Assembly (NCBI GenBank): GCA_013433145.1
Contig: CM024176.1
Coordinates: 11,146,520 to 11,210,519, forward strand
Length of the DNA stretch: 64,000 bases
Direction of reading: 5' to 3'
Source: Ascaris suum
Lineage: Eukaryota; Nematoda; Chromadorea; Rhabditida; Ascarididae
How positions within the stretch are numbered: position 1 is the stretch's first letter; each line of letters starts with the position of its first letter. The position numbers and the translations under genes are program-made. The notes beneath the pieces are model-generated. The model did not search any database. It was not told the DNA's origin and worked only from the letters and a program-made list of their open reading frames with translations. Positions 43,601 through 55,600 of the stretch are shown piece by piece.

Positions 43601-46600
43601 AGAATCTTTATTTTGACCGTTAAATTTGAGTGAATCTCTATATCCATTGAACTGCTCGTTCATGGATTTAAAATGTATAGTTTCCACAATCACAATCAAA
43701 TTTCTTTCGCTCTTATTTAATCTTAAGGATGTTTACGGAGGTGCGCTCTTCCTGCTGATCTCAGCGACTTCTGTGCGATATTGCATCAAATCAGTGGAGC
43801 AGTTAGCGAAAATAGCAAAAGATAATGAGGAAAAAGGCGATGCTTAATCAGTCCTGTGTTTGCAGAGCCGAAGAATCTAGGCTTATATAGCAGAATGGCT
43901 TATTTTTCAGCTGTGGAGCGACTTGAATCCATCTGCGAATTATATTCTGCCGAACAGAAATACCATTCAGAAGTAAAAGTCGTGACGAATGCTTTTGATT
44001 CTGTCCATAGGGTATCACTCAAACGTCGTTCACCAGACGCATCCGAACTCAGTACGACAAGCAGTGCAACTTCTTCGACGGGTCAACCACCGGTGTTTCA
44101 ACAGCCCCTCACAGACATGATCACCGTCAAGGTCGAATTGTGCAGCCATTCCTTTCTTCTTTAGACGTTCTTTCAGAAAGCAGCAATTTGTGATCAAGGA
44201 GGAATTGCGCACCGGATAATTGCGAAAAAAAATGTTTAGAAAAAAAAACGTTGATCACCATATCTTATTGAAACGATGAGGGTAGGAGGGGCAGGAGGGG
44301 GCAGTCATGCGCGCCAAGAGTTCAGACGAAGTGCAGAGAAAACTTTCTTCCATGGTACGTGGAATTTGCACGAAAGGGGAACTAGGTGTTCCTAACTTCC
44401 CGATAAGGAAACTCGGCTACCCCTCGATCTTTTTTCTGTACGTCTGCTAGTGGGTTAGAGGATATTCTTTTGTTTTATCTGGTCCAGTGGTTCCAGTAGC
44501 GCACTCTGGTTTCCAGGACAGTCTTGAATTGTGATCTGCATTTGTTTGCTACCGCTGAGCAGGTTTGCCACCAGGCACGACATCGGTCCATAAGGCAAGA
44601 CATATAGTTGAGAACCTGAGTGATCGGGATCGAGGAATGATGTGCCATAAGTGCTACCTAACAGCAGCTACCGTCATTATCACTTTCACCCATTGCCCAA
44701 AAGGCAGCAGTCGAAGCTGCGAACTACAAAAGTAGCCCAATCCCTTACGGCAACAAAGGAGTTGTCATTCACGTCTGCCGAACAAATTTTCGTTTGGCTC
44801 ACACATTTTTACCAAATCTCAGCGCTCAAATGGAGTAGAGTTTAGCTCCGCCGCAAATTCTAATGAAGTAAATACATTCTGCAGAAATTGTACGAGAAGA
44901 AAGCGAGGTACAGTCTCGCTTCTGCGATTGAGCATTTAAAAATTCTTTTTCAGATAGGGGAACTTATCCAATTAAAGTGTGTCCTATCTGGCAACCCATT
45001 GCCAACATGTCAGTGGACTAGGGATGGGCTCGCTATAGAGGAAAGCAGGTTTGTTCGCTTGGTTATTTCTGTGGTGATGGGCGCATCTGGCTGAACAATT
45101 GCGGTTACTAAGCTTAACGAAAATAACAGATCTGGGCAGAAACAAAGCAGAAAAAGCTTATAAGAGAAGCTGATGCCATCTGGCTTTGCGTTTCAACGCA
45201 TAGTCCACATTGGTTATTCAAATGTCTGAAATCGCTGAGAAAACGTCAACTCATATTTTTCTTAACAATTCAACTTCAATTCAAAAATTGCATAGTGCTC
45301 TTTCATACAAAGTACTACAGCAGGATCTGCATAACTATAATTCGATCATTTGCATGTCATTGATTGTGACATAAGGCAAACAATCTAAGCGATATTTTAT
45401 CAAGAAGCATCCTTGGAGTTTAGTTTACGTGAACGAAATTTCATCATTACAGTTTTATGGCTCGTGAATGAGATTTTCCGAAGAGGGAGACGAGCAGACA
45501 TACATATGCACAGTAATATTATCACCGTAAAACTCTCTTGCAAAATATGCCTTGCTGTTTTACCGGAAATATTTGCTAGTTTAATTATGGAAAGTTTTCG
45601 AAATAACTGGAGAAGCTTGGCAAGTAAACTTGAATTGCGTGTGTTCTTAAAATCCTACCTCCTAGATAAGCAAATTTTACGAACCGTGAGGAGAAAAGAA
45701 AAAGTGTATTCATCCGATCATGCTCTTTACGAATGCCCGCACTACTCACGAATTTGCTCTCCGATTTGACGTTTTGGAAGTGAAATATTCATAGTTTTCA
45801 TGCTGATTTTTGAATGAAACATTGGACAAGTAAAAAGGTTCCAATTATATCTAATAGAAAGGTCCGATTCCTTTCGAAAAAGATTTATTCGAAGGCTGAT
45901 GTATGATTCAGCTGGTGGTGTACAGGCAGAATACTCGCAGGCTGAGAGCTGTGGTTCCACTGGTTATCCAGTCGGACTGACAGATTAAACGGCGACAGAC
46001 ACTCAGACTTGCGACATGGTAGATACAATCTTGCCTAAGCGTTAAACACAACAGCAGTAATCCTTGTCCACCTCTCCTCTATCATAATTGCTTTTTTACC
46101 AGCAATAAATCATGAGAAAAATCTTCCGTAATGCTTTCAAGTATGTTGTTGCGGAGCTCACGTAGTAACAGAATAGCTTATGTTCGAATTGCATTAACTG
46201 TGGATGAAAGCAGTGCTGTTTTTCAGAGAAAATACAATAATCTATGAGGACGGAATTGCAATACTTCGAATTCATAGCGCATCGATGGCAGACAACGCAT
46301 CTTTCCGTTGCACTGCAACAAATACGTTTGGCTGCGCTCACAGCGAATGCACAATTTTCGTCGAAGGTGAGCGTTTCGGAATCTCAGATGCCCATTGAAA
46401 GGCTTCCATGGATGAAAACATCTGACTTAGTTTCCTTCAGGATACCTTCATATTTGTTCAAACATATTTGTTTTCAGCAGTTGCATCCACTCGTGAACTC
46501 ATTCTGCCTCTCACCACGACCAAGCAGAAGGTGGATGGTAAATGAATTTTGAGGGATGCGAAAAATGCGACGAGTAAAACTTTTTCATGACGAAGCCTGT

Positions 46601-49600
46601 TGAACTTACGATGCAGAACGCTGTCACGTCCGAGCATTAATTGCCTTTAGAGTTAACAAATAGGTTGCACATTGGCTGTGATACTTTTTACACCGATATC
46701 ATGAGTTTTAGAGTAAGCTCCATAAACGTTGTGATAACTTATGCAGTGTTATGATCGGATGGAAGCTGCTGTATCGACGAGTGAAAAAAGGATTCTTTGA
46801 AAGTCCCTAAATTCCACCGCGGTCCAGAGGATCGAGTCTTACACCGCCCAGCATATGCTGGGCAGTCACCAAGTTTCGTCAGAAAGTGCGAGCCTAGAGC
46901 GCTGAAAATGTGGCATGATTTGAAGAATCCAAAATTGGTCTTTCTTCAGCGACAAAATACATTTCACAGCACTCAGAAGATAAAGTAATCTTGCGAGGGA
47001 CCATTTAAACAAATTTCATCCACTTACAACTTTATCTAAGACGCATGGAACGTATTGCACGTGGTTTGTTGGGGAAAGTCTAGGAGGATTTGTCTGATTT
47101 TTGTCCCGATTCGTATACCTCTGTAACTCAGAGCGAACAACAGTGCATTGTCCGAGTAGCATTTATTTTCATCTTCCCGAGTGCGCAGAGTGAAGCCGGT
47201 AACCCCTCCCCCCGTCGATCCCATGCACGTTAGTGGAGTAGGAACTCGAGTGGTCGCGGCTGACCAGGTGGACCTACAGCATGCAATATTTGCACAGAAC
47301 TTCCAGAAGTAAAAAATGAAGCAGTTTGCAACAACATTTTGCTTTCAGCAGAGGACAGTTATTTTTTGAAGTTACGATGAAATGTTCCGTTTTTGATGGT
47401 ATTATGGGTGATATCGTAACCCTAGGGAAAGAAACGTCATTTTTCTGTACTATCCTCCAAAGACCACTGCTTGCCACAAAAGTTTTGTGCAGAAGAATGA
47501 CGTGGGGTATATTCGCTTTCCCTTGAGCAACAATGTCCAACCCGGCCGGTGTTTACCACTTGCTGTGTTTACACTGTGCTTTTTGATAAACGCATTGAAA
47601 TTGAGAAGTAGCACAGTTGAACGTCTGCATTGACTAGTGTAGGACGCAACACCAAGGCTATCAGATCCTGTTAAAGCTGTAAGGTTTTGCAGAAAAAAAA
47701 GTATAACTTTTCAGCAAATATTATGTTCTCTATGCCTTTTGGCCAACTCCAATCATCCGGATCTCTCTCCACCCGGTATAAGAAGGGGTATTTCGGCACT
47801 CTGTTGTGCGAACTGAAGGAGGACGAGAGCTGGTGCCTCGCTTTAGGAAGCGTTTTTTCTCGGCGCCGCACCATCCAGCACCATTCATAAGCAAAGTAGG
47901 AAGATCCGGTGACCCTTGCTGGCTGGTTCTGACAGAAAGTAGTCGTTCACCTGAAATTACCTTTCAAGACACCAGCGAGTCCTTGATGCTTTTCTCCACA
48001 GGAAGAGCTGAAACACCCATCTGTCCATTATATGAGTAATTTGAAACAATGGTAAGATCACAGTAAGCAAATCTAACTACGTATTACACGACACTTATGT
48101 CTTCCCATATGGCGTGTGTTGAAAGTAGATTGCTCGAGTTAATATACCAAATGCGTTCAGTCAACATATACCCTTAGTTAAACTGCGCTATTTCCTCTGC
48201 AGGCGTTACAAGATGCCTCCATCATTTTCATTCGAATTTATGTGTGTTTCTCGGTGTGAAAGCTGCGGACCACCTGACCTCATGGCATTAACAGCGTGTA
48301 TAACAAACTCTTATATTCAGAGGATTCAACACGTGATTCATCTGTATCACAAGGTCCATATTTCGTGCTGCCACTGAAAGATCTAACCGTCGATGTCAAC
48401 GAGCGCCTACAGTTGAAATGCATCGTGGCTGGTAATCCGATACCGACGATCCGCTGGAAACTGAATGGTCGCGAAATTCACGAAGATGAAAAGTTAGTTG
48501 GTTTGGTTACTTCACTAATTTCTGTGTGACCGTGCTGAGTGCCCCATTGTAAGCTACAACGCAAGCTTCGATGATGCTTCTGACTGTGCTACGATACGAA
48601 TGAGCGGTTACAACTGAGGCTAGTCGCGCAAAAGATATCGTGCAGTTGAGCCGCGCGCACTTGATTTGGAGCGCACATTCGAGTCATCTGCAGCTCAGCC
48701 CAATAACGCGCACTGGCATCTTCAATTACTATCTGTGGATGGCAGTTAGCCCTGTGAGATATGTCATTACCATACGGTTACATGCACTGTTTGAAGTTTT
48801 GTCTACACAGGCATGTTCCAGAGTTCGATTACCAGCGTCGATGAATATCCGTCACACGATAGTTCCCCATTTTTCATTGTTCGGCATATGTTTTATTCTA
48901 CGTTGATGATGCAGAGATTCTGCTGATACATGAGGATTTGTGCCTTTTAGTTTGCTCTATATCGATATTTCTTTCAGTGGGCACCTATGCATGGAACCGC
49001 ATAGTTGCGGTGTGAATCGATGCCCTGAAGTATACAAAGAATTTCTTGAATCTGCGCTTTCCTTTCACTGAAAGATCGCATTCTCTTCTATAAGTCCTAA
49101 AATTATTGAATCACCCAAAAATATTAAAAAGATCTGATCTCGCAACTGTCGGCATTCTGATGTAAGAACCCTTGAAAAAACGTCCTCGCTGCAAGTGAAT
49201 GTTTCCGTCTGCAAACGCCACACGGCGCATGTTTCCGTCTCAGAAATTTCGTCACGCAATTGTTCACACTTCAGCGCAATTATCTGCAAGATAATTATAT
49301 CATACTCTAGCGTTCTTATTGTATTTTGGCTATGACTACGAATAACTCAGCAAGTAGATTGCTTTCACCAACGCGAAGTGCGTTTTCTGGATTCAGAAAA
49401 GGTTTATCTAGCATTCTCTGAACGTACCACATCACCACTCATAAGGCATAATAACTTCACGGCCCAACTATCCGCACATTTATCCGACAGTAGGCCACAT
49501 ATTGCGGAATTACTTCCTTTAAAAAAATGGCACCACTATTTTTGCAACAACAGTCCTACTACAAACGTACAAAAATGGCCAAACGCATGAATTGCGCCTT

Positions 49601-52600
49601 TCTGTGCGACATATATTGAGTGGCAGTAGTGACAGTTTTGAAAGTTAATGTTTTAGTGCGCTATGCATGGCAGTGAGCAATAGATGGTTCAGTTGTTCGC
49701 GTAACGGCTGCATCGTCACGGTTACATTCACGGCTTGTATCTTGTGAAAGCAGATGGCTCGAGGGACAGACCATGACTTTGATGATCTTGCTATTTCATG
49801 AATTCAGCTTGCTAGTCCGACTAAATGGAAAAGAAATGGGCTATCCAGTCACCAGAATAATGACAGTGCCCTCCTTATGTCATTTTCCACAGTCTTTTTC
49901 GCCGTCTTTCAGTCCATCTATTTGTTTATTTATATTGTGGATGAATGTTCCTTTTTCTTCCGTTATAGGAATTATTAGTAGTGCACTTCCGTCCACCCGT
50001 AAAACAGTTTGGTTTTAGTAACAATGTGCTTGCAATGCACTTGCCAACTTGCCGTGACTTTACTGTGCTGAGGCTGAAGTAGTAGAACCGCGAAGCGAAA
50101 GTCGAGTTCGATGTTTTTGAGCTAGAAATCTTATTCCTAAGCTGTGTGCTGTTTTTTTTTACAGACGATTTAAAATGGTTTACGAGGATGGCACTGTACT
50201 GCTTAAAATGACGGAAAAAGTCGAGACCGGCGTTTTCACATGTGAAGCTGTGAACAGCCTCGGCTATGCGAAGACCGAATGCCGAATAGAAATTGAACAG
50301 CCGTCGCAGGCCACAGTCGAAGTGGAGGTGGTGAGTGAACAACGTGAGAAATCCGAAGTGCTCATTCCAGAAGTCATGACAATAACGAAGGCAAAGGACG
50401 CACAAGCTGTGCAAAAAGAGGAATGTATTTTAACCTCCGCCGCTCCACCACTTGAAACAGCTATCAAAGCTAGTGCTGTTAACTACATTGTGGAGGCCGA
50501 TGTGATTATTTTCACTGTGTTCACCTATAAAACGAGAGCCACAGTAAAGGTAAAAGATAAATCGAAACAAGTTGACGAAAACTTTACGCTTATTATCGTC
50601 ATTGAAGAGAACATCCTCCGAAAAAGGTCTTACGCGCAAGTTGTGGAGAGAAGATTCAAAATCGTACGAATGTACGGGGAGGGAAATGAAAGGGTGATAG
50701 CATCCGGAGAACTCGGCAGGAGCCTGGAACAAGTAAGAAATGCAATAGAAGCTTTTATAGCTGAGGAAAAGCGGAAAGGAATCAAAGTCGAGGGTGAAAA
50801 CCTTGAGAGAATAATTGAAATTCTCCGTGTGCCCCGAATAAGCCAAACAACCCAAGAGTCGGAGCGAGGACACGAAGAATATGAGAAGCCTGAAGTTCAT
50901 CACCGTGCTCGTGAGGATAGTCAAACTTTCTACGAGGGATGCGTTGAAAAGGTCGAGCGCATCCAACGCAGGACGTTTGTCATAGAGAAAGAACACATTC
51001 TGAGAGCTGAAGAAGAAGAGCTAACAATAACGGATGTTAACTGTGTCTGCGAACCCGCAGCGGAATTCGTGGAAGCGGACGTTCTTGTGCGGTCATTTGT
51101 AAAATACTCCGTGACAGTGCATGTCAGATTCCGGTATGGCCCCAGTGCAGGCACAACGGAAACATTCTTCGAGGTCGTTACCGAGGGATGGGTTACGCAT
51201 AAAACTAATCACGCTCACAACGCGCCAACAGCTCCATGTTTCACACGTCCCTTCTCGGTCGCCAAAACCGTCCATAATATTTACGAGCTTAGATGTACCG
51301 TGACCGGTTATCCGGCACCACATATTCGAATTTTGTACAACGGCCTTCCCATTCGGCGTAATGACAGGTATCATGCCATTACTGCTAAGCTGTCTCACAC
51401 GCATGCCGCTTATTTTGCCTGTTCAAATATTTCATGAGAAAAGTAGATTGCCTTCGTAGGCTTATCAGCTTCGAATAACGAACAATAGAACGCTAGAAAA
51501 CACGGGTTAACTTATCGTATTGCAGCAGTGAAGCTCATTATTGGGAACGCAGAATTGAGCTCGGGTAGGAAAATCTTTTAAAATCAGAAATTGCACGAAG
51601 TTTAGAGAAGTTTAGAGGCAGTGGAGAAAAGGAAATTCACCCTATAGGTTCAAACATTCACAGAAAAAGCTGGGGGTAAGGAACATCCCTTCGAATCCAT
51701 GCATTGATCGTAGACAGATATAGAACGTGAGCTGCTCAAATGGCTATATGACAAAGATGAATCTATAGCTGTAGTGGTGGACCAACGTCTCATAGCTTTG
51801 ACGATGCGTATGCAAGCAGATGAAGACCTGCCTCAGTTTGAGCCGTTGGTTAGAAAATCCTGGTGATAAAATGCTTCCATTTAGGGACTATCGTGTGATT
51901 TATGAGTGCGGTATAATTATACTCCGCATGCGTCGCCTGCGAGAGGGACATTACGTGTGCAAGGCAACCAACGTTTCCGGAACTGCAGTTACTGAATGCT
52001 ACTTGAAAGCAGATGATGAACTTGGCAACATATTCGAAGTCGGCGGATTGTTCAATCGCTTCGGGATGTCGCAGTTTCAAACAGAATCAACCACTTCTTA
52101 TGTTGGTGTGACCGGTCAAGACTCAGTACATAAAGCATTTCAATATCCCGCCTTCAGCTTTCGAGCACCCACTTCATTCGATACGCAAAGATTCTCGAGG
52201 ACAGAAATGCTGTTTGAAAGGACTAGAGGTTCGGAGCAAATGAAAAGTGAAACCGCGAAACAGCATGCTGAAATCGGCGTGGACCATCCTTTCAGCAGCT
52301 TTGATTCTAAATACGGCCACACGCTCTTCACGACAGACTGGGGTCGAAAGGAAGATCGAGAAATGCAGGAAGCTTTCACAAGCGCCACAACTGAGGTAGC
52401 TCATTCGACACTTGATCATCGGACGAGCGGAGAACTGGATGGAAACGCCACAGCGCCGAAAGGAGACTTGTCGCAAGCTCTCCATGAAGCACCTGTCTTT
52501 GCGCTTCCATTGGCAGACATCGTTACCGAGCCAGTCAATTTTTTAGAGCTGAAATGCATAGTGGCCGGGTATCCTAGGCCAGCAATTCGATGGACTTTCA

Positions 52601-55600
52601 ATGACAAAGAAATACATTCAGATTCGAGGTAAACAAACCATTTCTTTTCAACTCGTTCAGAAGTGTTCTAATTAAGCGTTTTTCTGCAAAATTTCTGTAA
52701 AAGTGCACTGTGATGACGTAACTTAGCCCTTGATAATGTAAGCACAGCACCTCAGCAATCCAACGATAAAGATCGTGATGGAATGCACATAAAAGCTGAA
52801 AATGCTGACGACTGAGCGTCCTCTTCTGCGTTAACAAGGTCTTATCATTGCTTAATGAAGATTCTTGCATCCGCTGAATGAATATGTACCTGTTCGTGTG
52901 TAAGGGATATACTAAAAGTGGGAAGGTATATAGGCCTACATTGACATTCACATATGCACGCAGGAGGAGGAAGACTCGTGAATAGATAGAGTGCAGATGA
53001 GCGAAAAATTATCCTCAGCCATTTTATATATTAATATATAAAAATAAGTAAACTGATAGACAAACAAGTGAATAAATAAATAAACAAGGAAATAAATGCG
53101 AAAATACATAAATATAAATATATAAATATAAACAAATATACATACAAGTGCCAATAATAGACAGACAAATAAAGAACGTACGGATAAATAAATGAATAAA
53201 CAAACAAAGGAACCAATAAAATGAAATCAGTAGATGAACAAATAAGTAAACAAATAAATAAATAAATGTGCATGTAAAATATATAGAGGATATAAAGTTA
53301 TATGTGTTTATGTGTACATGTATATACATATATACATGCAGTTGTACTGCATAAATACATGTATATATATGTATATATATACACTGTACACTTATATACG
53401 TGTATATGTAGTATAACTGCGTGTACATATGTATAATATATATGAATCCGTATGTTATATTATATGTATATATATGGAAGCCGAGCGCGAAGCGCTGAAG
53501 TCAGTTGGTGTAGTTCTTCGACTATATAACCTCTATCCACCATCGACTGGAAAAGTTTTGCTTCAACCCCGCTCACTTGGCACAATATCTGCGTGATTGT
53601 CATCAGTTGTTGCAAACGTGAAATTCTTTATCAAATTTTCAGCACGACAGTGGTCTATGAGGACGGCGTCATACTGCTCGAATTGAGAGGTACGAACATA
53701 GAGGGTCATTATACTTGTGTCGCGGAGAACGAAGCTGGACATGCGAAGACGGAATGCAATGTCTGTTTCAAAAAGAAAGTTGGGGAAGAAAGGAAGAACG
53801 AAGTAGAATACATCGAGCAGGGAGAGGTAGATGAAAGTATCGCAGAGAAAAAAATCTCACCTGGTTTCCAAGAACAGCAAAAGCATGCTCGTTTCCATGA
53901 AGGTCGTCGTACCGAATTTGATCATGTCTCTGAGCCGAATATCACAGGACAAACAGTTGGTAAGGGGGACGAAGGCGCTGAGAGATTCGGGCAGTTAACG
54001 CTCACCCAGGAAACCGATGCAACATGTCAATTATGCTTCGAAGAAAGAGCATATATAACAGCTTCTGAAGAAAGCACATCACTAGATCTGATGTTCAGTC
54101 AAAAAACCTCAGCGGATACAGTCGAGGTCGATATGGTTATGCACAGCATTGGAAGAACGCGCGAAGAAAGAGATAGAAACGAAATAACGCGGTTATTAAG
54201 ACAAGGCATCGAGGATTTTTCCGAAGATATAGCGGTAAAAAAGAACACTGCCACCGCAACTATGGAAGTTGCGGTCGTTGAGAAAGTGATCGCTAGCGTT
54301 AAAAGGCTTGTCTGCGAGGGACCGCTCCAGGAAAGCAGTACAAATGAAATTATTACCAGTCGTCGTAAGGAAAGCATGGAAGTATTGGTTTCTATTATAA
54401 TCAATTTCGAAGATGCTGCAAGTTTGTTTATCAACCAGCAGCCGCTTCTGTGGGAAACACACCCATTCCTAGAGCAGGCTGCGGTTGGCGGACCAACTAC
54501 CGAGGAGATAGTTCAAATGCATGCTCGTGCTCCACACAGACAGTATGAACCGTACCGTCAGCAGGATCTCTTTGACACAACGTTGAAAAGCGCTACTAAA
54601 ACTACTGTTCCCCATCGCAGGGGCATGATGCATATAAATGTCGAGGGAGGAATTGGTGCTACGGAAAGCTCAACGGAAGTATCAACTACGGAGACCAATT
54701 TGCTGGAGGCAGAAATACAAGGATCTGTCGAACAATACAAAAAGGCGGTTGGAACCAACAGCGTTTTCCCTGCGTTCTTCCTGGATCTTTCGGTTGCTGA
54801 AAGCGTATACGGCGAGGTGCACCGCTTTCAGGAAGGACCTAGGGAGCAGAGTAAATTTTTTGATATTGTTGGAAAAAAACTGGAAGAAAACGCAGCCGTG
54901 GGCGCATTTTTCGGAGATCATAGACTCGGTCGCAAAGAAGCTAACATGACAGTTGAAAAAATCAGAACAGAGGAACTGCCAAGGAAACCTTCAGACAGTA
55001 CCTGCAGCGACATTTCGATAACGGGACGAACGTATGCTGGAACCACACAACCAACACAAGCAGGAATAGCTGATGCGGCAGAAGAGCAAATAATCAGTGA
55101 ACTGGCGCAAAACGAGACGGATTCGAACATGCTCAGCATTCCCGGCAGCGGTGCTGCAGCTGCAGCATTAACTATCAGCAGGAAGATGATAGCAGCCGAT
55201 GTTGGAACATTTAAGGAAAATGTAACACTCGTTTCGGGAGGAACAGCGATTGAAGGAGGAGATATTGGTGAAAATATTAAGCAGTCAGAAATTGTAGAAA
55301 TCAGTAAGGAAGCAATCGTAGAAAAAAGTCAGGCGCTAGGCAACATTGAGGTACTACTAACTGAGAGTAATTTCGCCAAAGGCAGGCGAATGGTAACAAA
55401 AGAGATAGCCAGAACTGTTTCGGAGGAAGAGAACTTATCTCAACAGGGCAGGCTCGTTGAAGACTTCAGGCCTGAGAGGGCTCAGGAAAAGAACAAAGAT
55501 GTGCTCATAGTGAAGGATTCAGCAACGGCATTTCTCACAGTAACAGTTATTGAGAGCACGTTTTCTACGGCTCGACATTTCCTCTCCAAAGAGGAAGCAC

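Noticed and set aside
45413..45769. 118-codon frame in the intron of Ig 17
   Set aside because: It shows no recognised motif, no phase-compatible splice sites and no link to neighbouring exons.
53024..53428. Tyr/Ile/Phe-rich minus-strand frames resembling membrane segments
   Set aside because: They are translations of AT-rich simple sequence, not a membrane protein.
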